From contig CM065384.1 of NCBI GenBank assembly GCA_033060915.1, positions 31,541,501 through 31,605,500 on the forward strand: a DNA stretch of 64,000 nucleotides. The letters are read 5' to 3'. The first letter of the stretch is position 1. Each line of letters starts with the position of its first letter. This DNA is from Euryodendron excelsum (taxonomy: Eukaryota > Streptophyta > Magnoliopsida > Ericales > Pentaphylacaceae). Made by a program: the position numbers and the translations under genes. Below, in pieces: positions 13,185-25,671 of the stretch. The notes beneath the pieces were generated by a model. The model saw only the letters and a list, made by a program, of their open reading frames with translations, had not been told where the DNA came from and made no database searches.

Positions 13185-13499
13185 AGCGAACCTGCAGATG
13201 GCGAAAGGTTTCGTTGAGGAGAACTTCAATCTCTAGTTCTTTGATGTTGGTTCTATGAAATAAGAGGAGAGAGCGGCGAGGGTAAAATTAAGTCTGAAAA
13301 AAAATATGAAAGTTGACCGTGTTAAGTAAAAAGTAATAAGTAGCGAAAAATTAATTAATATTTTGTTTCTTACTTTTGTCTAACACTTAAAATATTAAAA
13401 TATTTAACGCTCTTATTTTGAGTTATTAAATTAGCTTATATTATTTTTATTTAATCTATTTAGTTTTAAGTGCTTAATAGAATTGAGTATCTCTCTCTA

Positions 13500-16400
13500 G
13501 CGAAATACTCCTGTGGAAGGAACATTGGTGTTTATTTGTAGCTCTATATCCTGATTGACTCTGAGAGAAAAAGAAAGGAGAGGTGGAAGGCAAATGGTAG
13601 TTGAAGTATGAAATATTATGTGGTGCAAGCAGTTACTATAAGAGGCATATGAGCTAGGAATATTGGTCAGAGCTAATGTTGAGTTGGACTTCTACTTTTG
13701 GATAGCATGTGGTACAAAGCACAATGTGATTCCACCATGCTAAAATATTGCCCCGAGTTTCCAAAAAAAAAAAAAAAAATACACGGAAGGATCAATGGAA
13801 TGACTATTTTAATTCCAATATTTGTTGGCAATTTAAATGTTGGAGTTTAATGGAGAGAAAAGACACATTTTTAGATAAAGAAACATCCTCTTGAGAAAAT
13901 TGTCTGTTTATAAACCACCACCTTTAACCACACCTAGCTGCCGCCGCCACCACTCATAGCCTCCCTCCCTTTTTTCTTTCTCCGCGTCTTCGTTTTTTTT
14001 TTTTTTTTTCTTTTCTGTCTCTCGTCTACTGGTTTCATGTGAATGGAATTGCCAATTCTCTCACGAGGGAGGGATAACCATTCTAACAATTTGTCAGAGT
14101 ACTTGTTTGGATCAATGATTTGTTGATGGGATAAAAAAATGTGAGGAAAAAGAGAATAAAAATACTTTTTCATTTAATTCTATTTTTTTTTTACTTTTTT
14201 TTTGTCTTTGTTTTTTTCTTTAATAAATTTGTATTCAAAACATAACATAAGGTTGGCAGGAAGGACAAGTTAAAATAGGCATTCTATTCCACCCCAATCA
14301 GTCATACCAAATTTGCTCCTAAAAATTTGGCTTTGAAATACAAACACTCATAAAGGTTTCAGGAAAAGAAAAAAAATGTCAACAAATTGAATTTGTGTGG
14401 CTAATCTGGTTTATATGTGAAATTAATTCAAAGTAATCATAAGATTCCTTTGTATTACTATGAATTATTAATGAAAATTACAAATAAAACTTGTGCAGAG
14501 ATTAGTCTCGAGACTTGCAATATTTGATATTGCATTCAAGGGTTGTCCTTTTGATAGCATCTTTCTCTCACTAAAGACAGTTTTATAAGCTAAAATAATT
14601 AGACAAAAAAAAAAAAAAAAAACCTCAACAAGGAGAGAGGCTAATTTTTTTTTTTTGAAGGTACTACATCTATTATGATTTTTAACCTATGTGTGTTTGA
14701 TAGAGCTCAAAACGTAAAACTTAAATCTTAGTAGCAGTAGTGTGTAACTATTGTACTACTAAAAATTTATTCTAATTAAGGAGATATAATTAAATAGTTA
14801 TGATAAAATTTAAATTTTTCATAAGGGGTTGATAATTCCATTTATAGTTGTCAATATTGTATTGGTCAGTGTATTGTTGTTGTCATTGGTACGACAAGTA
14901 TCAATACTGATACATTACTAGTATTATTTAACACTAAATTATTCAACACTAAATTATTATTCATATCAGTATTATTTAACACTAAATTATTTTAAAATGA
15001 TATGAACATGTTATTGAACCCAAGTATAATAACTAAAAATACTTTTAAAAAAAATTATTTGTCTAGTATACAACACAAGTCCTAATAAACATCCATAATC
15101 AAAATAAAATAAAAATAAATTACTATAGCACAAATTGCACGATTTGGTACCATTTGATATTGATTGGTGCTGTCTGATATTGGACGGTATGACTAAGTAT
15201 CAATTGTTATCCTGATTGGTACGGAACCACTATTGTTAGTATTACTTTTTATTTGGTTGAGTACGTTCTATGTGATACCAGTTGATATGGTATAACATTG
15301 ATGACTATAATTTCAACAATGATTTTGGCTTCTTTCAAACCCTCTCTGTCTTAAGATTTGAGTCCCACCAACGTGAAAGGAAGGGTTATACAACAATAGA
15401 AGAAGTTAGGTTGAAATTTACTTATTTATTTATTTATGTAAAGTGTCTAAGCCTCCGAGTTACTAACCTTCTCGAGTTTGTATAGAGCCACTATTTATAC
15501 AAATTATGAATTATATAAATGATAGTTAATCATTGAAGACTTGGAGAGGGATCAAATTCATGTATAACAATAATGGTTAACTGACCACTGAGCCACCTCT
15601 ATGATTTATTAATTTACTTTTGTAAAGCAAAATCATAGATATTTCCATGGAAATATCTTAACCAATTAAAGTCATGGCCACATTTAAATAATTATTTTTG
15701 CACATAAAAAGGAAAAATTGTTTAGCTCTCTTATAAAACTGGCTGGTTTGGTAGGATTTGTTTGCTTATATTTTTTATAGCTTATAAGCAAAAAATTTAA
15801 TATTTTTTTTGACTTTTTTTTACTCATCTTTAGTTTATAAAAATAAAAGGTAATTTTTTTTTTTAATTTTTAGGCTTATAAGCCAAGAAAAATCAAATAA
15901 AAAAAATTTGAAATAAACTCTAGCAACCATGCTTACATCACTTATTCCGATCTTACAATGTAATGTGGTGAGCCCCCTTCTGTTGAGCGCCTACCTAAAC
16001 CGGAGGATCCATTACCTTGCAAGATAAGGGGTAGGACCGAAAATTATTTTCTTATAAAAGCAAGTAAAAATTCTATCTTAGTTGTCCTTTTTTGTCTTTT
16101 AATTACCAATTTGTTAGTACTTAGTTTTTTACAAAACCAGCCTCAAAAAATACTTATTTACCCATCCCCCAATTCCATGAAATTGTAGTTTCAAACTATA
16201 ATTTTAACTAGACCTTATTTTACATATTTTACATAAAAGTGATGTGATCAATTCACGACTTTAAGGAAGTCGTGGTTTCACAACTTCATGTGTGTCAAAA
16301 TTTATATGAAATTTATACAATTTTAATTAAAGTCATGGTTTAAAAATATGACTTAAAAAATGAGTTGTGCTCACTAATAAGTTTAGAATAAATTGGGTTC

Positions 16401-16790
16401 AATAAAAAAGAATTTCTTGAGCTGAGTTTGGTATTAAAAAAAAACTCCGTTAGCCTGCCAGGTGTCACTACCACCTCTCCCTACCCACAAAAGGTAATCC
16501 AATCATTGTCATCCCCACATTCCAATTATATAGCCCGCAGATTACATTCCATACACCCTCACCCAACTTATTAAATACCAAGTCAAACATGGAAGGGCAT
16601 TTTACGTAATTAAGTCCAACTACGAACCCATTTCCGACAAACCGCATTACGATCTTCCGGCCGCCTGTTACAAAAATGGCGAATTGTTGCTTTACCCTTT
16701 CCGGCATATTACGCGCTTCTTTTTCCAATCTCTCTTTTCTCCCCCTCGATTCCATCTCAATTTCTTCTACCAATCTTCAAATCCACCTCA
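13500..16790. other. Intergenic, AT-rich, no gene seen
   Basis: The stretch holds poly-A/T tracts (13763, 13995, 14610, 15850 areas) and the direct repeats listed at 14922-14991. A small region near 15745-15885 has inverted GCTTATAAGC words that could be a worn MITE. No ORF has protein-like character. The last few hundred bases are the likely promoter of the ELM2-SANT gene. Confidence 0.
14922..14991. repeat. 22-bp direct repeat (two full copies, one partial)
   Basis: The word TATTATTTAACACTAAATTA occurs at 14922 and again at about 14970, with a shortened CAACACTAAATTATT between them. It lies in a stretch (14850-15240) containing several GTATCAAT and TTGATATTG words in mixed orientation, suggesting a decayed transposon. 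Confidence 0.
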
Positions 16791-18940
16791 GTTTCTTTCG
16801 ATTCTCTCTCTCCTCTATTGATCGAACCCCCTTTCATCCTTAGCCGTTCCGTGTATCGAATTCTAGGGTTAGGGTTTTGATTCTTGAATTCTTTTGATCT
16901 TTGTCGATCTCTTCGATCTGTCGTTCCCTTGTGTAAATCAATCCATTTTTTTACCTGGGTCTTAATTTTTTTTCCGTCCTTTGCTTCCGATTTTGTGAAA
17001 TTTTAATATATTTTTTTTGTGAGGATTTAGGTTTTTTTGGTTATTTGATTGATCTTTAGATCTGATATATTATTTCTGGGTTCGTTCTGGGTTTTTTTTT
17101 TATTGGTTGGTTGGGTTTAATTTTGGGTATTTTAGCAAAAATTTAAGGATCCAGGTTTAGGGTTTCGATTGTATTTGGGGTTTTGTTTGTTTTCTTAATT
17201 CGGTTGGGGAAACGCCAATTCTCGCTGAGAAATTACGATTTTGTCCATTGATTTGTTGGACAAATCCATTTTCGACTTAGGGATCTGCCGTTTCATTAGC
17301 TGGACTATTTTTTGAGGTATAAACCTTTCTCTTTTGATAATTTCAGAAATTGTAACCCAATTTTTTCCCTAATTTATTGAAATCCAATTTATTTTTAAAA
17401 TTATTCAGCTAATTTTTAGGAGAATTAATATGGGTACTCACTCTTTTATTTTATTTTTTAATGGAGCGCCGTTATGCATTGGCATTAAGCGAAGGGTATT
17501 GTATGAAATTTAAAAATATAGTAAAATAAAAAAAATTAAAGAAGGTGTTGTGCAAAATTTTATTTATTTATTTTAGTGCCAATGTGTCATAATAGAATTG
17601 GTGCCTCATCGGTAAGAAGCAGAGGTGCTCAAATCATTAGTCCCCCATGCCTCTTTCAATATTCCCTTTTTGAGGGACCTTAAGATTACAAATTTCAAAA
17701 TGGGTACACAACATGTTATGGAGTTGGGTAATGCATAGCTAGCCCTTGCATGCTTTAATTTTGCGATTTGATGGTTATAGTCTTACATGTGCTGGAGATG
17801 GCTAGTTGACCATTTGCTTGTATGTCTCCTACATGGATTAGATAAGTAACTTTTCAGAATTTCTTTATTGGATTATGTGAAACATTTTTTTTTAGGATGT
17901 GACTTACATTGGGTCTCAAGGAGTAGTTAGGAGCTTTAGCTTTACGAGAATTTTCTTATTAGTTGTGAATTTGTTCTTGTATATAATCATTTGCATGCAT
18001 GTCAATTTAGGCTGTTCAGCTTTAGTTGTTTTGTTTTTTTGAACTAGCCTTCAGTTTTCTCTCATGTTCATTTGAAACATGTGTTTGCTTCTTAACCCGA
18101 GCAGGAGAGATAATATGTTCTACAGTTTAACAATGTGGTTGATCAAGATAAGCAAAAATATTGTTATGATGATAAATGATTTGGATTCTAATGACTCTAA
18201 TCCTTGTGGATTGATATTTATCTGGAAGCCATCTTTATTGCTGATTGTGGCAATTTCTAACAACATTTGGAAATGGTACAAAATGTTGAGTGCTTTAGGA
18301 CTCATGTTTAGGGAGTGGATTTTTCATCACTAACCTGTCCCTAATATGCTCTGTCAGTTTGTGCTGTCTAATAAACTTTGTTAGAATTTCAAATTTGAGT
18401 TGTGAAGTTTATTTCTCAAAAAAAAAAAAAAAAAAAAAGTTCATGTGATGAGAATCCGAGATGTGCTAGTCTATGTGTGATGAGATGTACCAAACATCTT
18501 AACTTTTTGCAGTCTGTGATCATATGATTCAATCTATTACTTTGCAGAACTTGTACTGTAATCGACTTTATAGGTGTGCATATTGAATGCATTGCGATGA
18601 TACTGTTGATCCCATTGTTTTAGCCCTTAAAAGAGTTTATATTGGCTTGAATTTCATCCTCATCTTAGCAAAGAATGCAGTCATTGCTTGTGCACACCGG
18701 TTGCAAACTAAGGAATCGTCATTCAGTGAAATAGATAAAAGCAACCTGTGTTGCTTAATACAGCTCTCTCTCTAAGATTAATTTCGTGTTCTTGGTTCTG
18801 TTTTCTTCTACATATATGAAGATAAAAAATTGGTTTACTGATTCATCTTTATACATGTTACTGCAGCTTAAAAACCATAAAATCTATTATACTATAGATT
18901 TTTTTTTCCCCTGAATTGCAACTCTTTCTTGCAGCCAAAC
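16791..18940 (+). other. Leader and 5' intron of the ELM2-SANT gene
   Basis: TC-rich and then T-rich sequence typical of a plant 5' UTR starts near 16780-16860. A possible leader donor is at 17316/17317 (TTTTGAG then GTATAA). The acceptor TTTCTTGCAG ends at 18934, six bases before the ATG. The region between (about 1.6 kb) would be a leader intron; it has no coding ORF and a run of about 20 A near 18419. The transcription start and first donor are inferred, not proven. Confidence 0.
16864..16878 (+). promoter_or_regulatory. Telo-box in leader of ELM2-SANT gene
   Basis: TAGGGTTAGGGTTTT contains the plant telo-box (AAACCCTAA on the other strand). A second, shorter match (TTTAGGGTTT) lies at 17157-17166. 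Telo-boxes near transcription starts are known in plant housekeeping and translation-linked genes and are bound by telomere-repeat-binding MYB proteins; activity here is inferred. Confidence 0.
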
Positions 18941-21036
18941 ATGGTGCAAAAACGGCCTTTTGGTGATGAGGAGTCATATGAAGTTTCTTCTAAGCACCCA
19001 AGACAACTGGAGTACAGTAACCAGCTAGTTTCCTTCCTGGAATTTGTTTCTACTGAAGATACGGCACAGCAACCTAATATTTCAGGTGGGTAAGAGTTCA
19101 TATGTTATCGCCTGATTATGCTTTTGGTATACCTTGTCCAAAATCTTACCCGATTGAATTATATTTACCAATGACTGTGGTTCCAAGCATCTAAAGTTAC
19201 AGGGATTGATGTAAAGTTTAGGAGAACCCCATCAGGATGAAATGTTCTTCAAAGCTTGCCTGCGCCTAAATGGAAATTTAGGGGCACTTAATTTATTAAG
19301 TTATTTTGGAATTGTTCTCCAACTCTTGATTTTTGAACATTGATTCCTGATTTGTAACTGTTGGAAAGATATGATTTGTAAAATGCTTGAAGGAGCCTCG
19401 AATGAGATCTTTACTTATTCACTTGTATTTGGTTCCCACAAATTGGTTGGACACAAATGCATCCTTTGCAGAAGATCTTTTATTCTTTTCTTTTTAAAGT
19501 TCATCAATTTATAGGCTGACCGGTCACTGTATGATGTGTGAAGGTGTGGGCAGTTTCGTAGGAGGTGATGAGAAGCAAGCAGGTGGCGTCATTACTGAAC
19601 ACCCAATATGCACCCAAAAGGATAGTGAAACCAGTGCTCCTGGTTGCTTTTCCAACACGTCCTGGGCCAGCAGCAGTATGAGTGAGGAGGATGACGGGTC
19701 AGAGACCCCATTTCATTTCTTGACCTCCTCTCCGGATCATTATAATGCCGACCGACCAATAAGAACATTACTTCACTCTGAAGAAATATGTTCTTTTTTG
19801 GAATGTCGTCCTCGAAAACTAGTTCCAATTGGACCGGATTTTCAAGCCGATGTTCCAGGATGGGGTGCACAGGGTGCCAAGAACTCTTCTGATGGTTCAG
19901 ATGGATCTGAACTGTTGTCTCTCTTTCCTCAAGCTTCAGAATCTGATCTCAGTGATCATGATGATATTGAGAATAAGCTGGCTGGGTTTTGTGTCATTCC
20001 AATCCCTGAATTTGGACCATCTGCATATAATGGTGACAAGGTTGGAGATGGTAGAACTGATTGCCACTGTAAGGATTTTGGGTCTGTCAGATGTGTCAGA
20101 CAACATATCAAAGAAGAAAGAGAAAATCTTTGGAGAACCCTTGGGCGGGAGAAGTTTTTGGAGCTGGGGTTCGCTGACATGGGAGAGGTAGTGGCTGACA
20201 AATGGAGTCAAGAGGAAGAACTGCTATTTCGCAAGGTTGTATTTTCAAGTCCTGCGAAATTGGGTAAGAACTTTTGGGACCATCTTTCGATGGTTTTCCC
20301 TTCCCGGGCCAGAAAGGACATTGTCAGCTATTACTTCAATGTCTTCATGTTGCAAAAACGGGCTGTGCAGAACAGATGCAGTCCAATGGATATTGACAGT
20401 GATGATGATGATTGGCAGGGGGGTTATGATTCTGGAGATGAAGTTGGGACAGCAGAGGAAGATGAGGATTCTGTGGTTGAATCCCCGGTGTGTCGAGATG
20501 ATCCTGGTGATAATGAGATTGCAGAGAATGATGCACACGTATATGATGACAGAGTACCATGTGCAGGTTTTAATAGTTGTGAAAATATATTTCTTGGTTG
20601 TGACAACAATATCATCAATGTTCCAGAAACTTGCTCCAGGAAATTGCTTAATCACTATGGTCCTGATCCTACGCACCAGCTCCCAGGTAAACTCGTTGGG
20701 GATGAAAAGGAAGATCATGGTTCATCTCAGGATGAAAAAGGAGATAATGACGTACAAGATGACTCATGCACATCTGATGATCCTGGGACTGCAGCACAAG
20801 TGACCCAAATGAAGGATGAAAATAGCAAGTGTCATTTGGGTAGTTTTAATAGTATGAGTGGTGGAGACAGCCATGAATTTGTTTTGGAGCACTGTGACAC
20901 TAAAGTATGGGATGTTGGGTACTTGACATACCCAAAAAACAAAGTTGAATTTTTACCTACTTGTAGTATGATTGAAGAGGTCTTTGGGGTTGGATCTTGG
21001 AATTACACGGCAAGAGATAGTAAGGGTTTGAATTAG
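18941..21036 (+). CDS. ELM2 and SANT/MYB-like domain nuclear protein
   Basis: Two coding exons, 18941-19089 and 19515-21036, encode 556 residues. The donor at 19090 (GTAAGA) is required: the alternative GT at 19086 would give an immediate TGA in exon 2. The joined frame reads through GGLTGHCMMC, so the ATG at 19531 is internal (residue 56). An NLS-like start (MVQKRPF) is followed by a Ser/acidic region. The ELM2 signature LVPIGPDFQADVPGW begins near residue 152. A SANT-like helix bundle starts at W280 (WSQEEELLFRKVVFSSP, then FWDHLSMVFP and IVSYYFNVFMLQKRA). The tail is strongly acidic (DSDDDD). ELM2-SANT proteins recruit histone deacetylases in animals (MIER, MTA, RCOR); several plant members of this ELM2-MYB group have no known function. 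A chromatin-corepressor role is inferred from the domains. The 5' leader has telo-boxes. Confidence 0.
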
Positions 21037-21900
21037 TGTTGCTTTATCATTTTTCTTTGAATGCAAGGTGGTCCAGGAAGGTTCAAAGTGTACGTGGGTT
21101 TTGTCCCCAGGTTAATTGCCTTCGGAACTCCTTATGTTAAAAGATTAGGAAACTCCAATTTTCCTTTATGCCTCCATAAATGGTGGAAGATGGAAGCCCT
21201 TCCTTCTCTAAGATGTGGCTCTTGAAGGTGGTTGGTCTCCAATTATAGAGTTCATGCGGTTGCTACCACCTTTCTTATGGTAAATGCAACAATAATTGAA
21301 AGGCTGTTACCATCTTTTTCTTATGGTAAATGCTACAATAATTCTCTCTGTGGATGTCTTTCTCTGAGAAAGAGAGATTGGTATCAGATACTACTGATTG
21401 CAAGTGCAAAGGTATAATGTACTTTTGTATAAATTTTTTTGTACTTAGTGCAATTTTTATTATAGAACTCTTGTCAATTCTTTCGTTCAAGAATCACAAC
21501 AACCGTTCCCTGTATAACCACCCTATGACATGATATGAATTCTGGAACTAGTCTAAAGATCTACTAAATATTTTCTTCGTACGGTTGATTTATCAAGACG
21601 GCCTTGTATTCAGCTGCCTGGCACAAATTGTTGTTGAGACGTGTTTATCACAAGTGGGTGGAGATTCAAGCCATTGTCTGTTGAGATTGTGTTGTCAATG
21701 CCAATGGATTGTGTAGGTCATGTTTTCCAGATCCTCGGATTCCCTCTTCCCCTTCTTCGATCCATTGTACTTTGAACATCAAATTTTCTTTTCGTTTAAT
21801 TTCTCTCCTCTTTTCTTTCTGGTTTTCTTTTCCTACGAATTCCCGTATAGTCTGCTGAACTCATACCAGGGAGAGGAAGGATGTTTTTTGAAAGCTTTGG
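21037..21900 (+). other. 3' UTR and downstream of ELM2-SANT gene
   Basis: No coding sequence is supported. T-rich, plant 3'-UTR-like sequence extends to about 21.5 kb; no clear AATAAA marks one end. Confidence 0.
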
Positions 21901-23718
21901 TATCTCTTTTGAGAACTTAAGAAAATCACTGGCACAACTGTCCACAGGAGGAATGTAAAATTACTTGTTTCCTTCTAAATCATGACGACAGTAAACAAAA
22001 AATAGAGAGCCTCTATTTTTTAATCTGTCAGTTTAGATCCAATCATATGCATTCTTTACAATTCTAGGCAGCCACAAAAGAACAAAAACAAAAATGGAAC
22101 AAAAAAGGTTAACTTGGTTAATCCTTTCTTATCAACTTGTTTATATGCTGTTAATTTATGAAAATTATTTTTTAACCATTGCAACAATATTCAAATCGAT
22201 AGTTACCACAATAGGTAGCGAAAGTAGAAAATGTTAAGGAAAACGAAAGTGGAAAATGCAGTAAAAAAAATATGGGGGGAAATGAGAAGCATAAAATGAT
22301 TGGAAAATTTAATAAGAATCTAATTAAAAAGCTTTCGCAGAACTTAAAAGGAGATGTTTAGGAAACTTAGTGTAAACTTTTGAAAAATTTAATGAAAATC
22401 TATATGAATAATTTCGTTAATATTTAGTTGAAACTTAAGGAAAAAACAATTTATAAGAATTAATATTTTAAGTTTCCGCAACGTTTTTTCTTAATTTTTC
22501 AAGTGATTTTGTAAAGTATTCCAAACTTATCCTAATAGTTTTTCTGTTCTTTCAAAACGTTTCTCTTTTTTTTTTCTAAACGCTTTCTTAAAGTTTTTAA
22601 ACAAGTTTTGTAAAGCATTTTTTACTTTCGAATGAATTTTCCGGCAACCATGATCAAATCCTTTCACGCCGGACCGGACTTGGAGCCTACTTAGTTTGTC
22701 ACTGAGCTCTGGATTGGCCACTATACTGGTCATGAATCACAGACATAGTGGGACGGCTTTTCGCAGATATTGCACTCAGAAGGTAGCTCTGAATTTGGGC
22801 AGTCAAAAAGGTTTGATGGCCACTGAAGTTGGGATTTACACCTTTTAATCTGCAAAAACAGTGATTGCACTATGGAGTACTATGGAATATGTTGTTTATG
22901 AATGTCATGAATTCCTTGCTTTCTATCATTTTCATTTGGAATGCAAGAGCCATTGAAGACTAGCACCTACATGTTCAAGCTCACCATTAAAGAGATGCTT
23001 TTGGTACTAAAGTCATATATATATATACACACACACACAAGTCTCTAGCTACAAGTTATGTACTTGAAAAAGAGAATTGACAATCCCTATACACTAGATT
23101 TGTAGCCACTCTTTCAATTATAGACACCTAATCCTCTTAGTTTAATTATTTTTAGAGTAATGATCTCAAGGTGTCAACTCTAGGAAAAAGAAACCTAAAA
23201 AACCCAATTAAGGAACAGGAAAACAGTGCCAAACTCACAAAGAGCTTGGTATAATACTCAAACTTTAGCTAATGGCTGGTTTTAGTTGTCCATTACCTCA
23301 TCGACGACCCAACGGAAAGGTGACACGGTAGGTGTGTGACACTTGCATTTAATTGCTAATTAGAAAGCAAATTTTGGATCATCTTTCTTTTTCCTACATT
23401 CCATGGATTTTTTTTGAAGCTAAAATTTCAGCGATTGTTCATTAATTAATTGTTCAGGTGAATAAACTATCCAAAATTCAATAATCTGTAGATAGTTGGC
23501 TGAGCTAGCTTCTAATTAATCAAGTAACTTATTTCTTAATAAGTAAGAATGAGAACAATAAGATGAAACTCAAATAGGGTTTTGTTTGTATTCTTGTGGA
23601 GAAATGCCTTAACCTCTATGAAGGGCTCCTAGTGAAGAAGAGAAGCCAATGTGTTTTACATGAAATTATGAACTGGGCTTTGATTCCTTACACCCACATG
23701 GATTCAGACAAGGAATGC

Positions 23719-23746
23719 AACTAAGCAAGAGGCCTCTTGCTTAGTT
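23719..23746. repeat. Perfect 28-bp palindrome
   Basis: The 14-mer AACTAAGCAAGAGG is followed immediately by its exact reverse complement, CCTCTTGCTTAGTT, with no spacer. The pairing stops at both edges. The centre is AGGCCT. There is no loop, so it is not a typical miRNA hairpin or terminator. Confidence 0.
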
Positions 23747-25628
23747 AGCTCAAAAGCAGCCAATAAAGTACAAACTAAAAACAGATATAGTGCCAGAGTG
23801 CTCACCCAAACCGCCTCATCAATCCAAAAAGACTAGGAAAGAAATGGGTCCCACCTATAAATCTTATTTGCTCAATAATTTATTTTTTATTTTTAGATAA
23901 CGACTCTTTTGAGTATTCCCTAAGCATTGCTGGTGAGAACTTGCTCACTGACACATGCATCATTATTACCCATGCAAAGGAAACACATGCTGACATTCAT
24001 CTTTATGAATAGGGGATATATAAAGAAGGGTGGTGGATTTGTAGTTGCTTCATGTGTATATATATATATATACATTTCTATTAACTAGACAGATGCACCT
24101 GGTACGAGGATTGGGAAACTCTACACACCTACAAGCACAAAGTTTTTCATAGTTGAGGGGCCTATGAGAGAGACACTATTGGCATTTGCTATCTTCTCCT
24201 TTTCTCAATCTTTCTTTGTGAAGTAACCAGCCATCTAACTAATCTTGCTATTAGATGGTAGTTAAACAGCAATTGGCTACCTAAACAAATAGTTATGATT
24301 TGGTTGAAGTTTAATATTCTTATAATTAATTCAACTCTAATCATTCCAATTCTTTGATCAGGGGGCAATTAAGCAAGCAACATGCATCTAAGAGGTCACT
24401 GAACTTCTGATCAAGGAAGTGAAGAAAGCCACATGTATTGCTAAGATTTTTATCATGCATCTATATATATACACATATCTTCATCAGTTTCTTCTGATTC
24501 AAAATGGGTTCATCTATGCAGAAGCTGGGAGCACACTCCTGGATCTTGCTTTGACTTGGGGTCAAAGGGAGTCTATATAAGCAACTTCAAAGTAAAAGAA
24601 ATTTTACAATAGCGACTAATTATACAAGTGTCGCGATTATTATATAAATCTCTGTCTGGCTTACACATTTACATTATGAGAAAGGCACTTTGAGAGGTAG
24701 GAAACAAAAAAGGTTTTAATGAATCTATAGCCATCACAATTCATTGTGCAACCTTCCTCAGTAGCCTAGACTTGCATGTTTTGATTGTAATTCTCTCTGG
24801 ATTGTACGGTCAGATTGATTCACAGATGATGAGGCTGGAAGATTTTGCGAGTTCCAAATAAGCTGCCAAGGCAGCCCCACATCTCATTACTAGCATATAT
24901 GGTACCATTCTAATATTTTCCATTTGATGCCAAGGGTTGTTTTCTGGATTAATAGCTTGGGACCAAAAGAAGGAACTTTATGTTTGGAAAGGAAATATCC
25001 CAACTAGAGCAATGTTTAAATTTAGCCAACTTAGTACTTTTAGTTCGATTTGTTCTCAAACCCCCTTGTAGCTAGTTATCATTCTTGCAATGTATAGAAT
25101 TTACCTGGTTCGTATGAACAGTAGCCCTACATGAGTTTGAGGGAGTAGTCGGTTAAAGGTCTGGACACCGTAGTAGAAAAGAAAAAAAAAACAAAGAAAC
25201 TCTTTAGTAGTGACAAATTAAAGGGAGAGGAAAGATACTAGTACTTAGGATAAATGAGTGGTGGATAGAGCCAGTGGATGGGCTGAGTTCTCTCCAATAT
25301 AGTAAGAGTCATTTTAATGACCTAACCTTGGTAATTCTGCAAGTTAGGTCATGGATGGTTATCAACTGGAGGAAGAGATTGATCACCAAGCATAAAGCCA
25401 AAGTAAGGAATCTTATCTTAATCTCTCTTAATAATGGTACAAGGAATGGGAGAGAAGACAAGGAGTGGCCAATATTTCCTTGGAAGATGTCTTACTTGTC
25501 AATTTGAGCATCACTTTTGGAAAGACCTTACTCTTCACTCACAAGTGAAGTTTCTGAGGGGAATAGGATATGCCCATACATAACTAACTGAGGTCTGCAT
25601 ATACCTAAGCACTAAACATTGCCTTGAA

Positions 25629-25671
25629 TATATATATGTATATATACATATGTATATGTATATACATATAA
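25629..25671. repeat. AT-rich self-complementary (TATA/ACAT)n tract
   Basis: Alternating TATATATG/CATATATA words form an almost self-complementary stretch of about 43 bp. It is a simple-sequence repeat able to form a cruciform; no gene is attached. Confidence 0.

Larger units (their letters stand above)
11170..13490 (-). mobile_element. Decayed DNA transposon region (PIF/Harbinger- or hAT-like)
   Basis: The left edge reads GGCCTTGTTTGATAAAGC, close to the GGCCTGTTTGG-type ends of plant PIF/Harbinger elements. The pseudogene inside encodes a MYB/SANT-like protein, the usual companion of those transposases. A 9-bp copy of ctctctcta flanks both sides (11161-11169 and 13491-13499), but this is low-complexity sequence, and a duplication that long would suit hAT rather than Harbinger (3 bp). 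No matching right inverted repeat or transposase gene was found, so the limits are provisional. Confidence 0.

Noticed and set aside
12893..13236. Overlapping ORFs on both strands
   Set aside because: They are translations of poly-A and GA microsatellite sequence.
16468..16773. 101-codon ORF on the - strand upstream of the ELM2-SANT gene
   Set aside because: No recognisable domain; it overlaps the probable promoter and leader of a + strand gene, and composition does not suggest coding.
20237..20803. Long overlapping ORFs on both strands (188 and 157 codons)
   Set aside because: They are shadows of the well-supported ELM2-SANT exon in other frames.
23719..23746. miRNA precursor or intrinsic terminator
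   Set aside because: The palindrome has no loop and arms of only 14 bp; plant miRNA hairpins need longer arms with a loop.
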